From positions 1 to 17,845 of the forward strand of contig BTRA01000061.1 of the NCBI GenBank assembly GCA_036986155.1: a stretch of DNA of 17,845 bases, read 5' to 3'. Source of the stretch: JACZXQ01 sp036986155. Lineage in GTDB: Bacteria; Gemmatimonadota; Gemmatimonadetes; Longimicrobiales; Gaopeijiaceae. The position numbers and the translations under genes are program-made. This document shows positions 7,412 through 14,949 of the stretch, piece by piece. Position 1 is the stretch's first letter, and each line of letters begins with the position of its first letter. Below the pieces are notes generated by a model. The model was not told where the DNA came from. It did not search any database and saw only the letters and a program-made list of their open reading frames with translations.

Positions 7412-7419
7412 GGAGGTGA
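7412..7419 (+). promoter_or_regulatory. Strong ribosome binding site for the small coiled-coil protein
   Basis: GGAGGTGA is a near-perfect Shine-Dalgarno sequence, one base before the ATG at 7421 and with its GGAGG core at normal spacing. It supports this short gene as real. Confidence 0.7.
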
Positions 7420-7420
7420 A

Positions 7421-7684
7421 ATGGCCATTGTCAGCGCGGAACACGAGGCCCGGCGGGCTCTCAGCCGCCTTCGCCGGTCGGTCGAGAAAGCCCACCGCGA
7501 GTTCGAAGTACTCGAAGGCGCGCTGCGCAGCGCCGAGGGTACAGACTTCCCGGCGGAGGCCTATGACTCTGTGCGCTCGAAGCTGGGCGATCTAGAGGTG
7601 TTCATGGACGAGGAGGCCTCTCGGTTGCAGGAGAAGATCCTCCATGCCGGTGGGCTGGAGCCGGGCCGCGTCAGGCGAGGCTGA
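7421..7684 (+). CDS. Small coiled-coil protein of unknown function
   Basis: An 87-residue protein not recognised as any named family. It has a near-perfect ribosome binding site and no signal peptide or membrane segment. Almost the whole length is predicted helical by composition: charged, alanine- and leucine-rich residues with heptad-like spacing at about 8-35 and 45-75. This suggests a coiled coil or helical hairpin. It ends in a basic R-V-R-R-G. It is followed after 5 bases by the amidohydrolase gene, so the two are almost certainly co-transcribed, and it heads the LuxE/LuxC operon. A structural or scaffolding partner of the operon enzymes is a guess. Confidence 0.75.
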   Translation: MAIVSAEHEARRALSRLRRSVEKAHREFEVLEGALRSAEGTDFPAEAYDSVRSKLGDLEVFMDEEASRLQEKILHAGGLEPGRVRRG

Positions 7685-7689
7685 GGTAG

Positions 7690-9372
7690 ATGGACCGGCG
7701 CAGCTTTCTCGAGTACGGTGTTCTGGTAGGTGGGGCTGGCCTAACGGGCGGATTCGGGCTGAGGCCCGGGCCTAGGGCTGACCTGGTCCTACGGAGGGCC
7801 ACTCTGTTCGACGGCACAGGGGCTCCCGGCATCCAGGCCGACGTAGGGATCACCGGCGACCGAATCTCCGGTATCGGCGCTGGTGCGGGTCCACAGGTGG
7901 GCACTGGAGCGGAGGAGATCGACCTGGCAGGCCTGGCGCTCGCTCCCGGGTTCATCGATATCCATTCCCACGCCGACCTCTCGCTGTTGGTGAATCCAAG
8001 GGCCGAGAGCCGAATCCGGCAGGGGGTCACGCTCGAGGTGGTCGGGCAGGATGGCAGTTCCGTGGGTCCGTGGTCCGAGGATGGTTACCGGGCGACGAGG
8101 GAGCGTTACGCCCGCCAATACGGCGTCGACATCGACTTCCGCGACATCGGCGGTTTCCTGCAGAGGCTAGGGCGGACACCCGCCGCGGTAAACCTGGCCT
8201 CCATGGTGGGCCATGGCACGGTGCGTGAATTCGTGGTGGGTGGTGCGGACCGCGGTGCGAGCCCCGAAGAAATCCGGCGCATGCGGGCCACGATTCGATC
8301 GGCGCTGCAACAGGGAGCGGTCGGCCTCTCGTCTGGTCTGGAATACACGCCAGGCTCCTTCGCTTCGACGGGTGAAGTCGTCGAGCTGGCCCGTGAGCTG
8401 GACGGGACGGGTTACCCGTACGCCTCGCATGTACGCAATGAGGACGATCGGCTCCTGGCGGCTGTCGAAGAGGTTTTGCATGTCGGACTCATGGCCGGTG
8501 TGCCGGTGCAGATCTCCCACCTCAAGGCACAGGGGCAGCGCAACTGGTGGAAGGCCGGTGCGGTGCTTCGGACCATCGAGGAGGCCCGGGACTCGGGCGT
8601 GGACGTGCACTTCGATCGGTATCCGTACGTGGCGTACAGCACGGGCCTTTCCAGCCTGTTTCCGCCATGGGCGCGGGCCGGCGGGACGACGGCCCTATTG
8701 CGACGGCTCGAAGATCCGGAGACGCTCCCACGCATTGTGGCGTTCACGCGGGCCAAGGTGGCCCTTCTCGGGTCGTGGGACGCCGTGCAGATCACTTCGA
8801 CTCGAACCGCCGGAAACGCGGGCGCCCGCGGACGACGCTTGGGCGAGCTCGCGAAGGACTTGGGAGAGGAACCGTTCGAGCTGACGAAGCGCCTGATCGT
8901 CGAGGAGTCGAATAGCGTTGGCATGATCGGCTTCGGGATGTCCGAGGAGAACACGGCGGCGATTCTCTCCCACCCACTGGCCATGATCTGCTCGGACGGG
9001 GGGTCCTACGCCACGTACGGGCCGCTCTCAGGAGGATCGCCTCACCCCAGGGCCTATGGGACCTTCCCGAGGCTGCTGGGACGCTATGTCCGCGAGCGTG
9101 GCGACATGCCTCTGGAGATGGCGATCCACAAGGTCACTGGAATGCCGGCAGCCAAGCTGAAATTGCGCGACCGGGGCGTGGTGCGCGTTGGGGCCTTTGC
9201 CGACCTGGTGGCCTTCGACCCTAGTGCTGTGGCCGACACGGCGACGTTCTCCTCGCCACATCAATACCCGCTCGGAATCCCCCTGGTCATCGTGAATGGC
9301 CAAATCACCATCAGGGACGGCGAGCAGACCGGAGCGCTCGCGGGCCGGCCCATCTTCGGATCGGGCGAGTGA
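7690..9372 (+). CDS. D-aminoacylase-family (N-acyl-D-amino-acid deacylase) amidohydrolase, Tat-exported
   Basis: A 560-residue member of the amidohydrolase superfamily. The N terminus R-R-S-F-L-E followed by a glycine-rich hydrophobic stretch (residues 3-24) is a twin-arginine signal, so export is likely. Metal-ligand motif H-S-H-A-D is at 92-96. Further family marks are G-L-S-S-G-L-E-Y-T-P-G (212-222), H247 in Y-A-S-H-V-R, I-S-H-L-K-A (275-280) and the catalytic-type Asp436 in C-S-D-G-G-S-Y. Family knowledge: these enzymes hydrolyse N-acyl-D-amino acids to D-amino acid and carboxylate. The metal-bridging cysteine of Alcaligenes D-aminoacylase (in G-N-C-G) is replaced here by Asp121 (G-Q-D-G). 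Its stop overlaps the LuxE start (GTGA). The exact acyl substrate is unknown, and a D-glutamate, dipeptide or cyclic amide substrate is possible. Confidence 0.88.
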   Translation: MDRRSFLEYGVLVGGAGLTGGFGLRPGPRADLVLRRATLFDGTGAPGIQADVGITGDRISGIGAGAGPQVGTGAEEIDLAGLALAPGFIDIHSHADLSLLVNPRAESRIRQGVTLEVVGQDGSSVGPWSEDGYRATRERYARQYGVDIDFRDIGGFLQRLGRTPAAVNLASMVGHGTVREFVVGGADRGASPEEIRRMRATIRSALQQGAVGLSSGLEYTPGSFASTGEVVELARELDGTGYPYASHVRNEDDRLLAAVEEVLHVGLMAGVPVQISHLKAQGQRNWWKAGAVLRTIEEARDSGVDVHFDRYPYVAYSTGLSSLFPPWARAGGTTALLRRLEDPETLPRIVAFTRAKVALLGSWDAVQITSTRTAGNAGARGRRLGELAKDLGEEPFELTKRLIVEESNSVGMIGFGMSEENTAAILSHPLAMICSDGGSYATYGPLSGGSPHPRAYGTFPRLLGRYVRERGDMPLEMAIHKVTGMPAAKLKLRDRGVVRVGAFADLVAFDPSAVADTATFSSPHQYPLGIPLVIVNGQITIRDGEQTGALAGRPIFGSGE

Positions 9373-10508
9373 GCCAGGCAGCGGAGTTCGCGGACCTGTC
9401 GGGGGAACTCGCTGGGGTGTTCTCGAAGGGCGTCGACGCCTCATGGCCCGAGATGGCCTTCGACGATCTGGCTCTGCGCTCCTTCGCCTATCAGTTCTCC
9501 ACCAATCCGGTGTACCAGGGCTTCGCTCGTGGGAGGGGCGTTTCGCCCGAGGCCGTAGGCAGTTGGCAGGACATCCCGGCGGTTCCGGCATCCGGTTTCA
9601 AGGCGGTCCGCCTCGTTTCCGGCGACCCGGGGAGTGTCGAGAGGGTGTTCCGTACGAGTGGTACCACGGTCGGCACCGAGCGCGGCGAGCACCACGTCCT
9701 GGATCTCGAGCTCTACCGGGCTTCGCTCTTGCCCAACTTCTCGGCTAACCTCGTGCTCGGCGATGCCGACGTGAGGTTGCTGTCACTGATTCCGACTCCC
9801 GCCGAGCTCCCGGACTCGTCCCTCAGCTACATGATCGGCTGCGTAGCGAATCATGATGCCTTCGGGCGGGCTGAGTTTTTTGTGGACGCTGGAGGGCGAA
9901 TCGATCACCTTGCGCTTCGGAATGCGCTGGCCCGTGCGGAGGCTTCTGAGGAGCCCGTCTTGCTGGTGGGAACCGCATTCGCATTGGTTCACTGGATGGA
10001 TGCGATGGACGATGGGGCCTGGGCGTTCAGACTACCCGCTGGGTCTCGCCTCATGGAGACCGGTGGCTTCAAGGGCCGCTCACGCACGCTCTCCCGTAAG
10101 GAACTCTACGCGGCGCTGACGCAGCGTCTGGGCGTGCCAACAGGAATGATCGTGAATGAGTACGGCATGACGGAACTGCTCTCACAGTTCTACGAGCCGG
10201 TCATCCGAGAAGGGTCCGACCCCGGGCTCACCGAGCGGAGACTCGTCGGGCCACCCTGGGTCCGGACTCGCGTACTCGATCCGGTGACGCTGAGTCCACT
10301 TCCAGACGGATCGCCGGGCCTCCTGTGTCACCTGGATCTGGCGAACCTGGGGTCGGTGTGCGGCGTGTTGACCGAGGACATGGGGGTGATCGTCGATGAC
10401 GGCTTCCGGGTGCTCGGCCGATCGACCACGGCGGAGCCGCGAGGCTGCTCGCTTGCGATGGATGAGCTCATGTCAGCTACGTCGTTGAACCACGAAGTCC
10501 GCCCGTGA
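9369..10508 (+). CDS. luxE: LuxE-like acyl-protein synthetase
   Basis: A 379-residue protein of the LuxE acyl-protein synthetase family, about the usual LuxE length. The start is a GTG overlapping the amidohydrolase stop, which implies translational coupling. The adenylation motif T-S-G-T-T is at 96-100, a second AMP-binding motif Y-G-M-T-E at 265-269 and a G-R near 350-351. The C-terminal R-G-C-S-L places Cys360 where LuxE carries its acylated cysteine (362-364 in Photobacterium/Vibrio). Family knowledge: LuxE activates a fatty acid with ATP, transfers the acyl group to this cysteine and passes it to LuxC. The pairing with a LuxC homologue directly downstream supports the same chemistry. Substrate chain length is not deducible. 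Confidence 0.85.
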   Translation: MSQAAEFADLSGELAGVFSKGVDASWPEMAFDDLALRSFAYQFSTNPVYQGFARGRGVSPEAVGSWQDIPAVPASGFKAVRLVSGDPGSVERVFRTSGTTVGTERGEHHVLDLELYRASLLPNFSANLVLGDADVRLLSLIPTPAELPDSSLSYMIGCVANHDAFGRAEFFVDAGGRIDHLALRNALARAEASEEPVLLVGTAFALVHWMDAMDDGAWAFRLPAGSRLMETGGFKGRSRTLSRKELYAALTQRLGVPTGMIVNEYGMTELLSQFYEPVIREGSDPGLTERRLVGPPWVRTRVLDPVTLSPLPDGSPGLLCHLDLANLGSVCGVLTEDMGVIVDDGFRVLGRSTTAEPRGCSLAMDELMSATSLNHEVRP

Positions 10509-11908
10509 CGCCGTTCGACGGCTGGACTGTACCGGTGGATGCAGGTGCTCTGCTTGGCGAGGAACGCGCCGAGTCGGCGGGCGGTGCCGTTTCCTACCCG
10601 GTGCTGTCGTCGGACGGGATGCGTGGGTTGTGCGAGTGCTTGCGAAGCTCCCGCGAAGCCCTCGTATCCCGCGCCGTTCGTGATATCGCGGCGAGCCTGG
10701 GAGCGGTAGGGGCCCGTTTCGGGTCGGCAGGCGATCCGCTCCGTGAGGAAGCGCTTTCTCTGCTTCCCCGCACGGCCGGCGTGTCTCCCCCCATGGCGGA
10801 ATTGGTGCTGGACGGCATGGCCCGAGACTGGACTGTGCCCCGCTTACTCGAGGTGCTCGAGGCAGAGTTCGCCGACCCATGTGTGCTCGACACGTTTCAG
10901 GCCGGCGCCAAAGGAAGCTTTCGGGCACTCGGGCCGCCGCTCACGCTGCACATCGGCGCTGGCACCGTACCTGGCGTTTCGGTCACGTCGCTCATTCGTG
11001 CCCTGCTCGTGAAGTCGGCCGTGCTCGTGAAGCCGGGGCTTGGCGACGTGGTTCTGCCGAATTTGTACTTGCGAGGTCTGCAGGAGCACGACCCGGAGAT
11101 CGCTGCTGCTGCTGCCGCGCTCTATTGGCCGGGGGGCGGGAGCTCCACATCCGATGGGGAAGCGGCGGCGTTGGCCGAGGCCGATGCGGTCATCGTTTAC
11201 GGAGGTGACGACACGATCTGCGATGTGAGGAGCAGGACGCCGGCGAGCGCCCGCATCGTGGTTTATCACCACCGGTTGAGTCTCGGCCTGGTCGGTGTGG
11301 AGGCGCTCGTGTGCGAGGTGATGGCACGGGAGACCGTGTCTTCCGTCGCACGGGCCGTTGCGACCTTCGATCAGCGTGGATGTGTCTCGCCGCACCTGGT
11401 ATACGTCGAACAGGGCGGAGTGGTCTCTCCGGCTGGGCTGGCGGGACTGTTGGCCGAGGCCCTCGAGGCATTGGAGCGGGAGTTGCCGAGCGGATCTACC
11501 ACGCCCGAAGAGGCGTCGGCCATCCACCAGGTTCGCGGTGCGACCGAGTTGCGCATTGCGGCAAGGGAAGACGTGGCCATGTACAGCGGTGGCGAAGCGC
11601 AGTGGACCGTCATCTACGAACCCGAGCCCGACTTCAAGCCGTCCTGCCTCAATCGAGTGGTGCGCGTGGCGCCCATTCGCAGCCTGATGGAGGTCGTGCC
11701 GCATTTGGCGAGCGTGCGTCGGCACCTGCAGACAGTGGCGGTCCTGGGTGCCGGAGAGCAGCAGGCCGAACTCCACGAAGCCCTGGCCCGGGCTGGGGTC
11801 CTACGTATCACCGGCTTCGACGATGCTCCGTGGCCACCGCCCTGGTGGCATCATGATGGTATGGGACCGCTTACGACCCTCGTACGATGGATCGACGCCG
11901 AGGGGTGA
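10505..11908 (+). CDS. luxC: LuxC-like acyl-CoA / fatty-acyl reductase
   Basis: A 467-residue protein of the LuxC family (aldehyde-dehydrogenase-like fold). The GTG start overlaps the LuxE stop (GTGA). The nucleotide-binding region contains H-I-G-A-G-T-V-P-G (149-157), followed by a K-P-G loop. The catalytic cysteine is Cys293 in D-Q-R-G-C-V-S-P, close to Cys286 of Vibrio LuxC. Family knowledge: LuxC reduces the acyl group delivered by LuxE (or acyl-CoA) to a fatty aldehyde with NADPH. No luciferase genes are nearby, so the aldehyde has another fate here. The C terminus is tryptophan-rich. This is the last gene of the operon and is convergent with the AbrB-like gene. Confidence 0.85.
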   Translation: MTPFDGWTVPVDAGALLGEERAESAGGAVSYPVLSSDGMRGLCECLRSSREALVSRAVRDIAASLGAVGARFGSAGDPLREEALSLLPRTAGVSPPMAELVLDGMARDWTVPRLLEVLEAEFADPCVLDTFQAGAKGSFRALGPPLTLHIGAGTVPGVSVTSLIRALLVKSAVLVKPGLGDVVLPNLYLRGLQEHDPEIAAAAAALYWPGGGSSTSDGEAAALAEADAVIVYGGDDTICDVRSRTPASARIVVYHHRLSLGLVGVEALVCEVMARETVSSVARAVATFDQRGCVSPHLVYVEQGGVVSPAGLAGLLAEALEALERELPSGSTTPEEASAIHQVRGATELRIAAREDVAMYSGGEAQWTVIYEPEPDFKPSCLNRVVRVAPIRSLMEVVPHLASVRRHLQTVAVLGAGEQQAELHEALARAGVLRITGFDDAPWPPPWWHHDGMGPLTTLVRWIDAEG

Positions 11909-11944
11909 GCAGTATCAGGCGATCAACGATCAGGCCTGGGAAGG

Positions 11945-12139
11945 TTATTCCTCCGCCACCTGCTCGTCGGCACGCCAAACCACCATCTGCCGGTTTCCAT
12001 CGGAGGTTTCTTCTACGCGGACCGTCAACGAATCACCCTCAGCGATCCTCAAGTCGTCCCGCATGTCCTGGGGAATCGTGATTCGGCCACCAACACCGAC
12101 GGAAACGTCGGTATAGTACAGTGTCCGGTAGATGGCCAT
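11945..12139 (-). CDS. AbrB/MazE (SpoVT-AbrB) family DNA-binding protein
   Basis: A 64-residue protein with a swapped-hairpin AbrB domain. The core G-R-I-T-I-P-Q-D-M-R-D-D-L (18-30) followed by G-D-S-L-T-V-R (35-41) matches the usual family pattern. A ribosome binding site (GAGGAGG, about 3 bases before the ATG) lies upstream at plus-strand 12143-12149. Such proteins are either transition-state-type regulators or antitoxins that bind their own promoter. No PIN, MazF or other toxin gene is adjacent: the flanks are the convergent luxC-like gene and 175 noncoding bases. It therefore stands alone. The acidic C terminus could be a partner-binding tail. Confidence 0.85.
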   Translation of the reverse strand: MAIYRTLYYTDVSVGVGGRITIPQDMRDDLRIAEGDSLTVRVEETSDGNRQMVVWRADEQVAEE

Positions 12140-12174
12140 CCAGCCTCCTCATGTTTGATCCTGCGCGGGCCTCG

Positions 12175-12202
12175 AATCTAAAGGCTTTCCACCAGGCAGC
12201 AA
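12175..12202 (-). promoter_or_regulatory. Candidate promoter of the AbrB-like gene
   Basis: On the minus strand TTGCTG (12202-12197) and TAGATT (12180-12175) are 16 bases apart, and the -10 lies about 36 bases before the start at 12139. It matches the consensus at three and four positions, so confidence is low. AbrB-type proteins often repress their own promoter, so an operator here would be expected. Confidence 0.25.
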
Positions 12203-12314
12203 GCCGTTCGAGGTCGAGTTTCGACATTCGCGGGCGAGGCGTGCATGGAGGCTGAAGGAGTGAAGGCTCCCGCACGTACGCGTGGTGAGCCGTTTTGAGC
12301 CCGTAGCTTGAAGA

Positions 12315-13313
12315 ATGACGACGAAGTCCACCCATGAGCGGACGGCGATACACATGACCTCAGACGCTGCCATTCACCTCGAAGGCGTGACCAAACGATT
12401 CGGTGAGCATACGGCTGTCCACGACCTGCATATGCATATTCCGCGCGGCTGTATCTACGGGTTGCTGGGACCGAACGGCTCGGGCAAGACAACCACCCTG
12501 CGCATGATCATGGGAATTCTCCACCCCGATGAAGGCACCGTCAGCCTTCTCGGCGGCGATCCGGACGAAGTGCGCCGCCGGCGTGTTGGATACCTGCCGG
12601 AAGAGCGCGGAGTGTATCGTAAGATGAAGGTTCTCGAGCAACTCGAATTCCTGGGTGAGATTCGCGGCTTGGAGCGGAAGGACGCCGCCCGCCGCGCCGG
12701 CGAGTGGCTCGACCGCCTCGGGCTGGGGGACTGGAAGGCGAAGAAGGTCGAAGATCTCTCGAAGGGGATGCAGCAGAAGGTCCAATTCATCGCGACCGTC
12801 ATCCACGAGCCGGACCTGCTCATCCTCGACGAGCCTTTCAGCGGTCTCGACCCCATCAACCAGGACGTCCTCGAAGACATCGTACGGGAGTTCCATCGAC
12901 ACGGGACGACGATTCTCTTTTCCACCCACCTCATGGCTCAGGCGGAGCAACTCTGTGAGCGCGTTTGCCTGATCTCCAAGGCCGAAAAGGTGCTGGACGG
13001 AACGCTCAAGGATCTCAAGGCCCGGGATCGGGAAGGGGTGGTCGCTGTGACGTTCGACGGCCCCGCCAGGTGGCTCGAGGGTCCGGAGGTGGCCGCCATC
13101 GAGAGGGCGGACGGGGGCGTACACGTACTCCTGCAGGAGGGTGGAGACCATCAGGCCATTCTGCGGAGAGGCGTTGCTTCAGGGGCGGTGATCACCCGCT
13201 TCGAACTCGTGGAGCCGAGCCTACACGAGATCTTCGTCCGGCATGCGGGTGAGGAAGCAGTCGGGGACGCCGGCCTTCCCCAGGACTACCGGATGGAGGA
13301 GGAGGTGTCATGA
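12315..13313 (+). CDS. ABC transporter ATP-binding protein (NatA-like)
   Basis: A 332-residue ATPase. Walker A G-P-N-G-S-G-K-T is at 52-59, the ABC signature L-S-K-G-M at 148-152, Walker B L-L-I-L-D-E at 168-173 and the H-loop His205. All catalytic residues are present. The C-terminal 90 residues form the extra domain typical of ATPases paired with ABC-2 permeases of the NatAB type. The start is uncertain: ATG at 12354 (residue 14) would place the conserved strand near the N terminus and has a partial GGACGG upstream, while ATG at 12315 has no good ribosome binding site. The stop overlaps the permease start by 4 bases (ATGA). The pair probably exports sodium, a drug or a peptide; the substrate is unknown. 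Confidence 0.92.
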   Translation: MTTKSTHERTAIHMTSDAAIHLEGVTKRFGEHTAVHDLHMHIPRGCIYGLLGPNGSGKTTTLRMIMGILHPDEGTVSLLGGDPDEVRRRRVGYLPEERGVYRKMKVLEQLEFLGEIRGLERKDAARRAGEWLDRLGLGDWKAKKVEDLSKGMQQKVQFIATVIHEPDLLILDEPFSGLDPINQDVLEDIVREFHRHGTTILFSTHLMAQAEQLCERVCLISKAEKVLDGTLKDLKARDREGVVAVTFDGPARWLEGPEVAAIERADGGVHVLLQEGGDHQAILRRGVASGAVITRFELVEPSLHEIFVRHAGEEAVGDAGLPQDYRMEEEVS

Positions 13314-14560
13314 GAAGCGTGTACGTGGTTCTCCGGCGCGAGTACCTCTACCGCGTCCGCAACCGGTGGTTCATCATCGGCACCTTCGCATTGCCGGCTT
13401 TCTTCGTCGGTTTCATTGCGATCACGGCGATTGCGGAGGGTAGGCGAGCCAACCGCGATCGGGAGATTCCGATCGTCGATCAGACGAATGTGCTCTACGA
13501 CCTCGTGGCCGGGCGGCTAGACTCGGGCTTCGAGCCGGAACGCGTAGCGGCTACCGCAGAGGCGCTCGAAGAGGTCGCTGGGCGCGCCCGAGAGGGGAGC
13601 ATCTCGGGCTACCTGGTGTTGGACGACGAGACTCTGGCCAGCGGCAGAGCCACGTTCCACGGGAAGACAGCCCCGAGAGCGCTCAGCAGGATTCGCATGC
13701 AGCAGGCGGTGGTCCGTTCCGCCCTCGAAGTGCGGCTCAGGGCGGCTGGTTCTGGCGCCGAGGTGGAGGATCTCCTGTCGGGCGGCGCCATCGACTTCGA
13801 GACCGTGTCTGACGAGGCCCCCGAAGAAGGTGCTCGGGAGGCCGGCGTCGCAGCCGGGTTCGCGGCGGCCATGATCCTCTACTTTGTGATCCTCCTCTAC
13901 GGAGCGATGGTGATGCGCTCTGTGCTCGAGGAAAAGACCAGCCGGGTCGTAGAGGTCGTCCTGTCTTCACTACGCCCGTGGGAACTCATGCTCGGAAAGA
14001 TTCTGGGCGTTGGGGCCGTGGGCCTGACGCAGATCGCCATCTGGGCGCTCACGGCCGCCCTGGGACTGACGGTCGGACTGCCTTTTCTGATCGCCTTCAG
14101 GCCCGAACTCGCCAACGTGCGTGAGCTGCTTCAGTATCTGCCTGCCGTCGGCGGCCTGGTGCTGTTTTTGGCTTTCTTCATTCTGGGTTACTTGCTGTTC
14201 TCGTCACTCTACGCCGCGGTCGCGGCCATGTGTTCGACCATGGAGGAGGCGCAGCAGACGCAGCTTCCCGTGACGATGCTGGTCGTGCTTCCCATTTTCT
14301 TCATCTCGAGCATCATGGAGGACCCCAACTCCACTCTGTCGACGGTGCTGTCGTTGGTGCCGTTCTTCAGCCCGATTCTCATGCTTCCGCGGTATCTCGG
14401 GGGAGCCCCACTCTGGCAGGCAGGTCTGTCGTTGGTGTTGATCGCGGTCACCACTGTCGGCGTCGCCTGGGTGGCGGGCAGGATCTACCGGGTGGGGATC
14501 CTCATGCAGGGTAAGCGGCCTACGTTACCCGAGCTGTGGCGTTGGGTGAAGGAGGCCTGA
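13310..14560 (+). CDS. ABC-2 type permease (NatB-like)
   Basis: A 416-residue membrane protein partnered with the preceding ATPase through an ATGA overlap. One membrane helix is near the N terminus (about 19-42), followed by a large extracytoplasmic domain (about 45-180). Five to six helices follow (about 183-204, 232-258, 280-306, 320-338, 345-360, 370-393). The segment E-E-K-T-S-R-V-V-E-V-V-L-S-S-L (207-221) is the hallmark coupling helix of NatB/YhaP-type permeases. Role: transmembrane half of an exporter. The basic cytoplasmic C terminus is short. The gene is convergent with the small unknown gene, 15 bases between the stops. Confidence 0.9.
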   Translation: MRSVYVVLRREYLYRVRNRWFIIGTFALPAFFVGFIAITAIAEGRRANRDREIPIVDQTNVLYDLVAGRLDSGFEPERVAATAEALEEVAGRAREGSISGYLVLDDETLASGRATFHGKTAPRALSRIRMQQAVVRSALEVRLRAAGSGAEVEDLLSGGAIDFETVSDEAPEEGAREAGVAAGFAAAMILYFVILLYGAMVMRSVLEEKTSRVVEVVLSSLRPWELMLGKILGVGAVGLTQIAIWALTAALGLTVGLPFLIAFRPELANVRELLQYLPAVGGLVLFLAFFILGYLLFSSLYAAVAAMCSTMEEAQQTQLPVTMLVVLPIFFISSIMEDPNSTLSTVLSLVPFFSPILMLPRYLGGAPLWQAGLSLVLIAVTTVGVAWVAGRIYRVGILMQGKRPTLPELWRWVKEA

Positions 14561-14575
14561 GGCCGCGTTACTCGG

Positions 14576-14881
14576 TCAGTCGTCGTCCGGGAGCGCCGAC
14601 CGAAGCAGGCCCTGGAGTTGGTGCTCTTCCAGGGCATGCGCTTTCCGCACCACTTCGTCGAAGGTGCGCTCGATCAAGATCGTGGCGGTGCGCACCGGAA
14701 GCTCCTCGGTATCCACGTCAGCGGGCGAGAAGCACAGCACACCACCGAAGGAGTCGACCCGGCGCGGATCGTCGGCAAACTCCAAGTAGACATCCCAGAA
14801 ACGACCCTGGTGGCTGATGCTGGCAACGTGCTGTCCAGGGGATGGGCGTGGGTTTCGGGAGGGTTGGGCTGGGTCACTCAT
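14576..14881 (-). CDS. Small conserved-looking protein of unknown function
   Basis: A 101-residue soluble protein not recognised as a named family. The start at 14881 is chosen because it gives a plausible N terminus after the upstream stop; a weak AGGTG lies just before it, and an in-frame start at 14953 would overlap the transglutaminase stop. Residues 1-17 are proline- and serine-rich and probably disordered. Residues 20-75 have alternating hydrophobic strands (F-W-D-V-Y-L-E-F, G-G-V-L-C-F-S-P, A-T-I-L-I-E), and the C-terminal 25 residues are helical. It is the third gene after DUF58 and TgpA, 68 bases downstream of TgpA, and may be co-transcribed. Confidence 0.6.
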   Translation of the reverse strand: MSDPAQPSRNPRPSPGQHVASISHQGRFWDVYLEFADDPRRVDSFGGVLCFSPADVDTEELPVRTATILIERTFDEVVRKAHALEEHQLQGLLRSALPDDD

Positions 14882-14949
14882 TGCACCTAGAGTATCACCC
14901 TGCGCCACGGATCTCCAAGGCTCCTGCGGGCGGCCCGAGGGCCCGAGTG

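Noticed and set aside
10844..11776. 310-codon open frame antisense to the LuxC-like gene
   Set aside because: It shows no family features and is antisense to a well-supported enzyme; such long shadows are common at high GC.
12140..12314. Minus-strand open frames between the AbrB-like and ABC transporter genes
   Set aside because: They run antisense into the ATPase gene and lack ribosome binding sites and recognisable composition.
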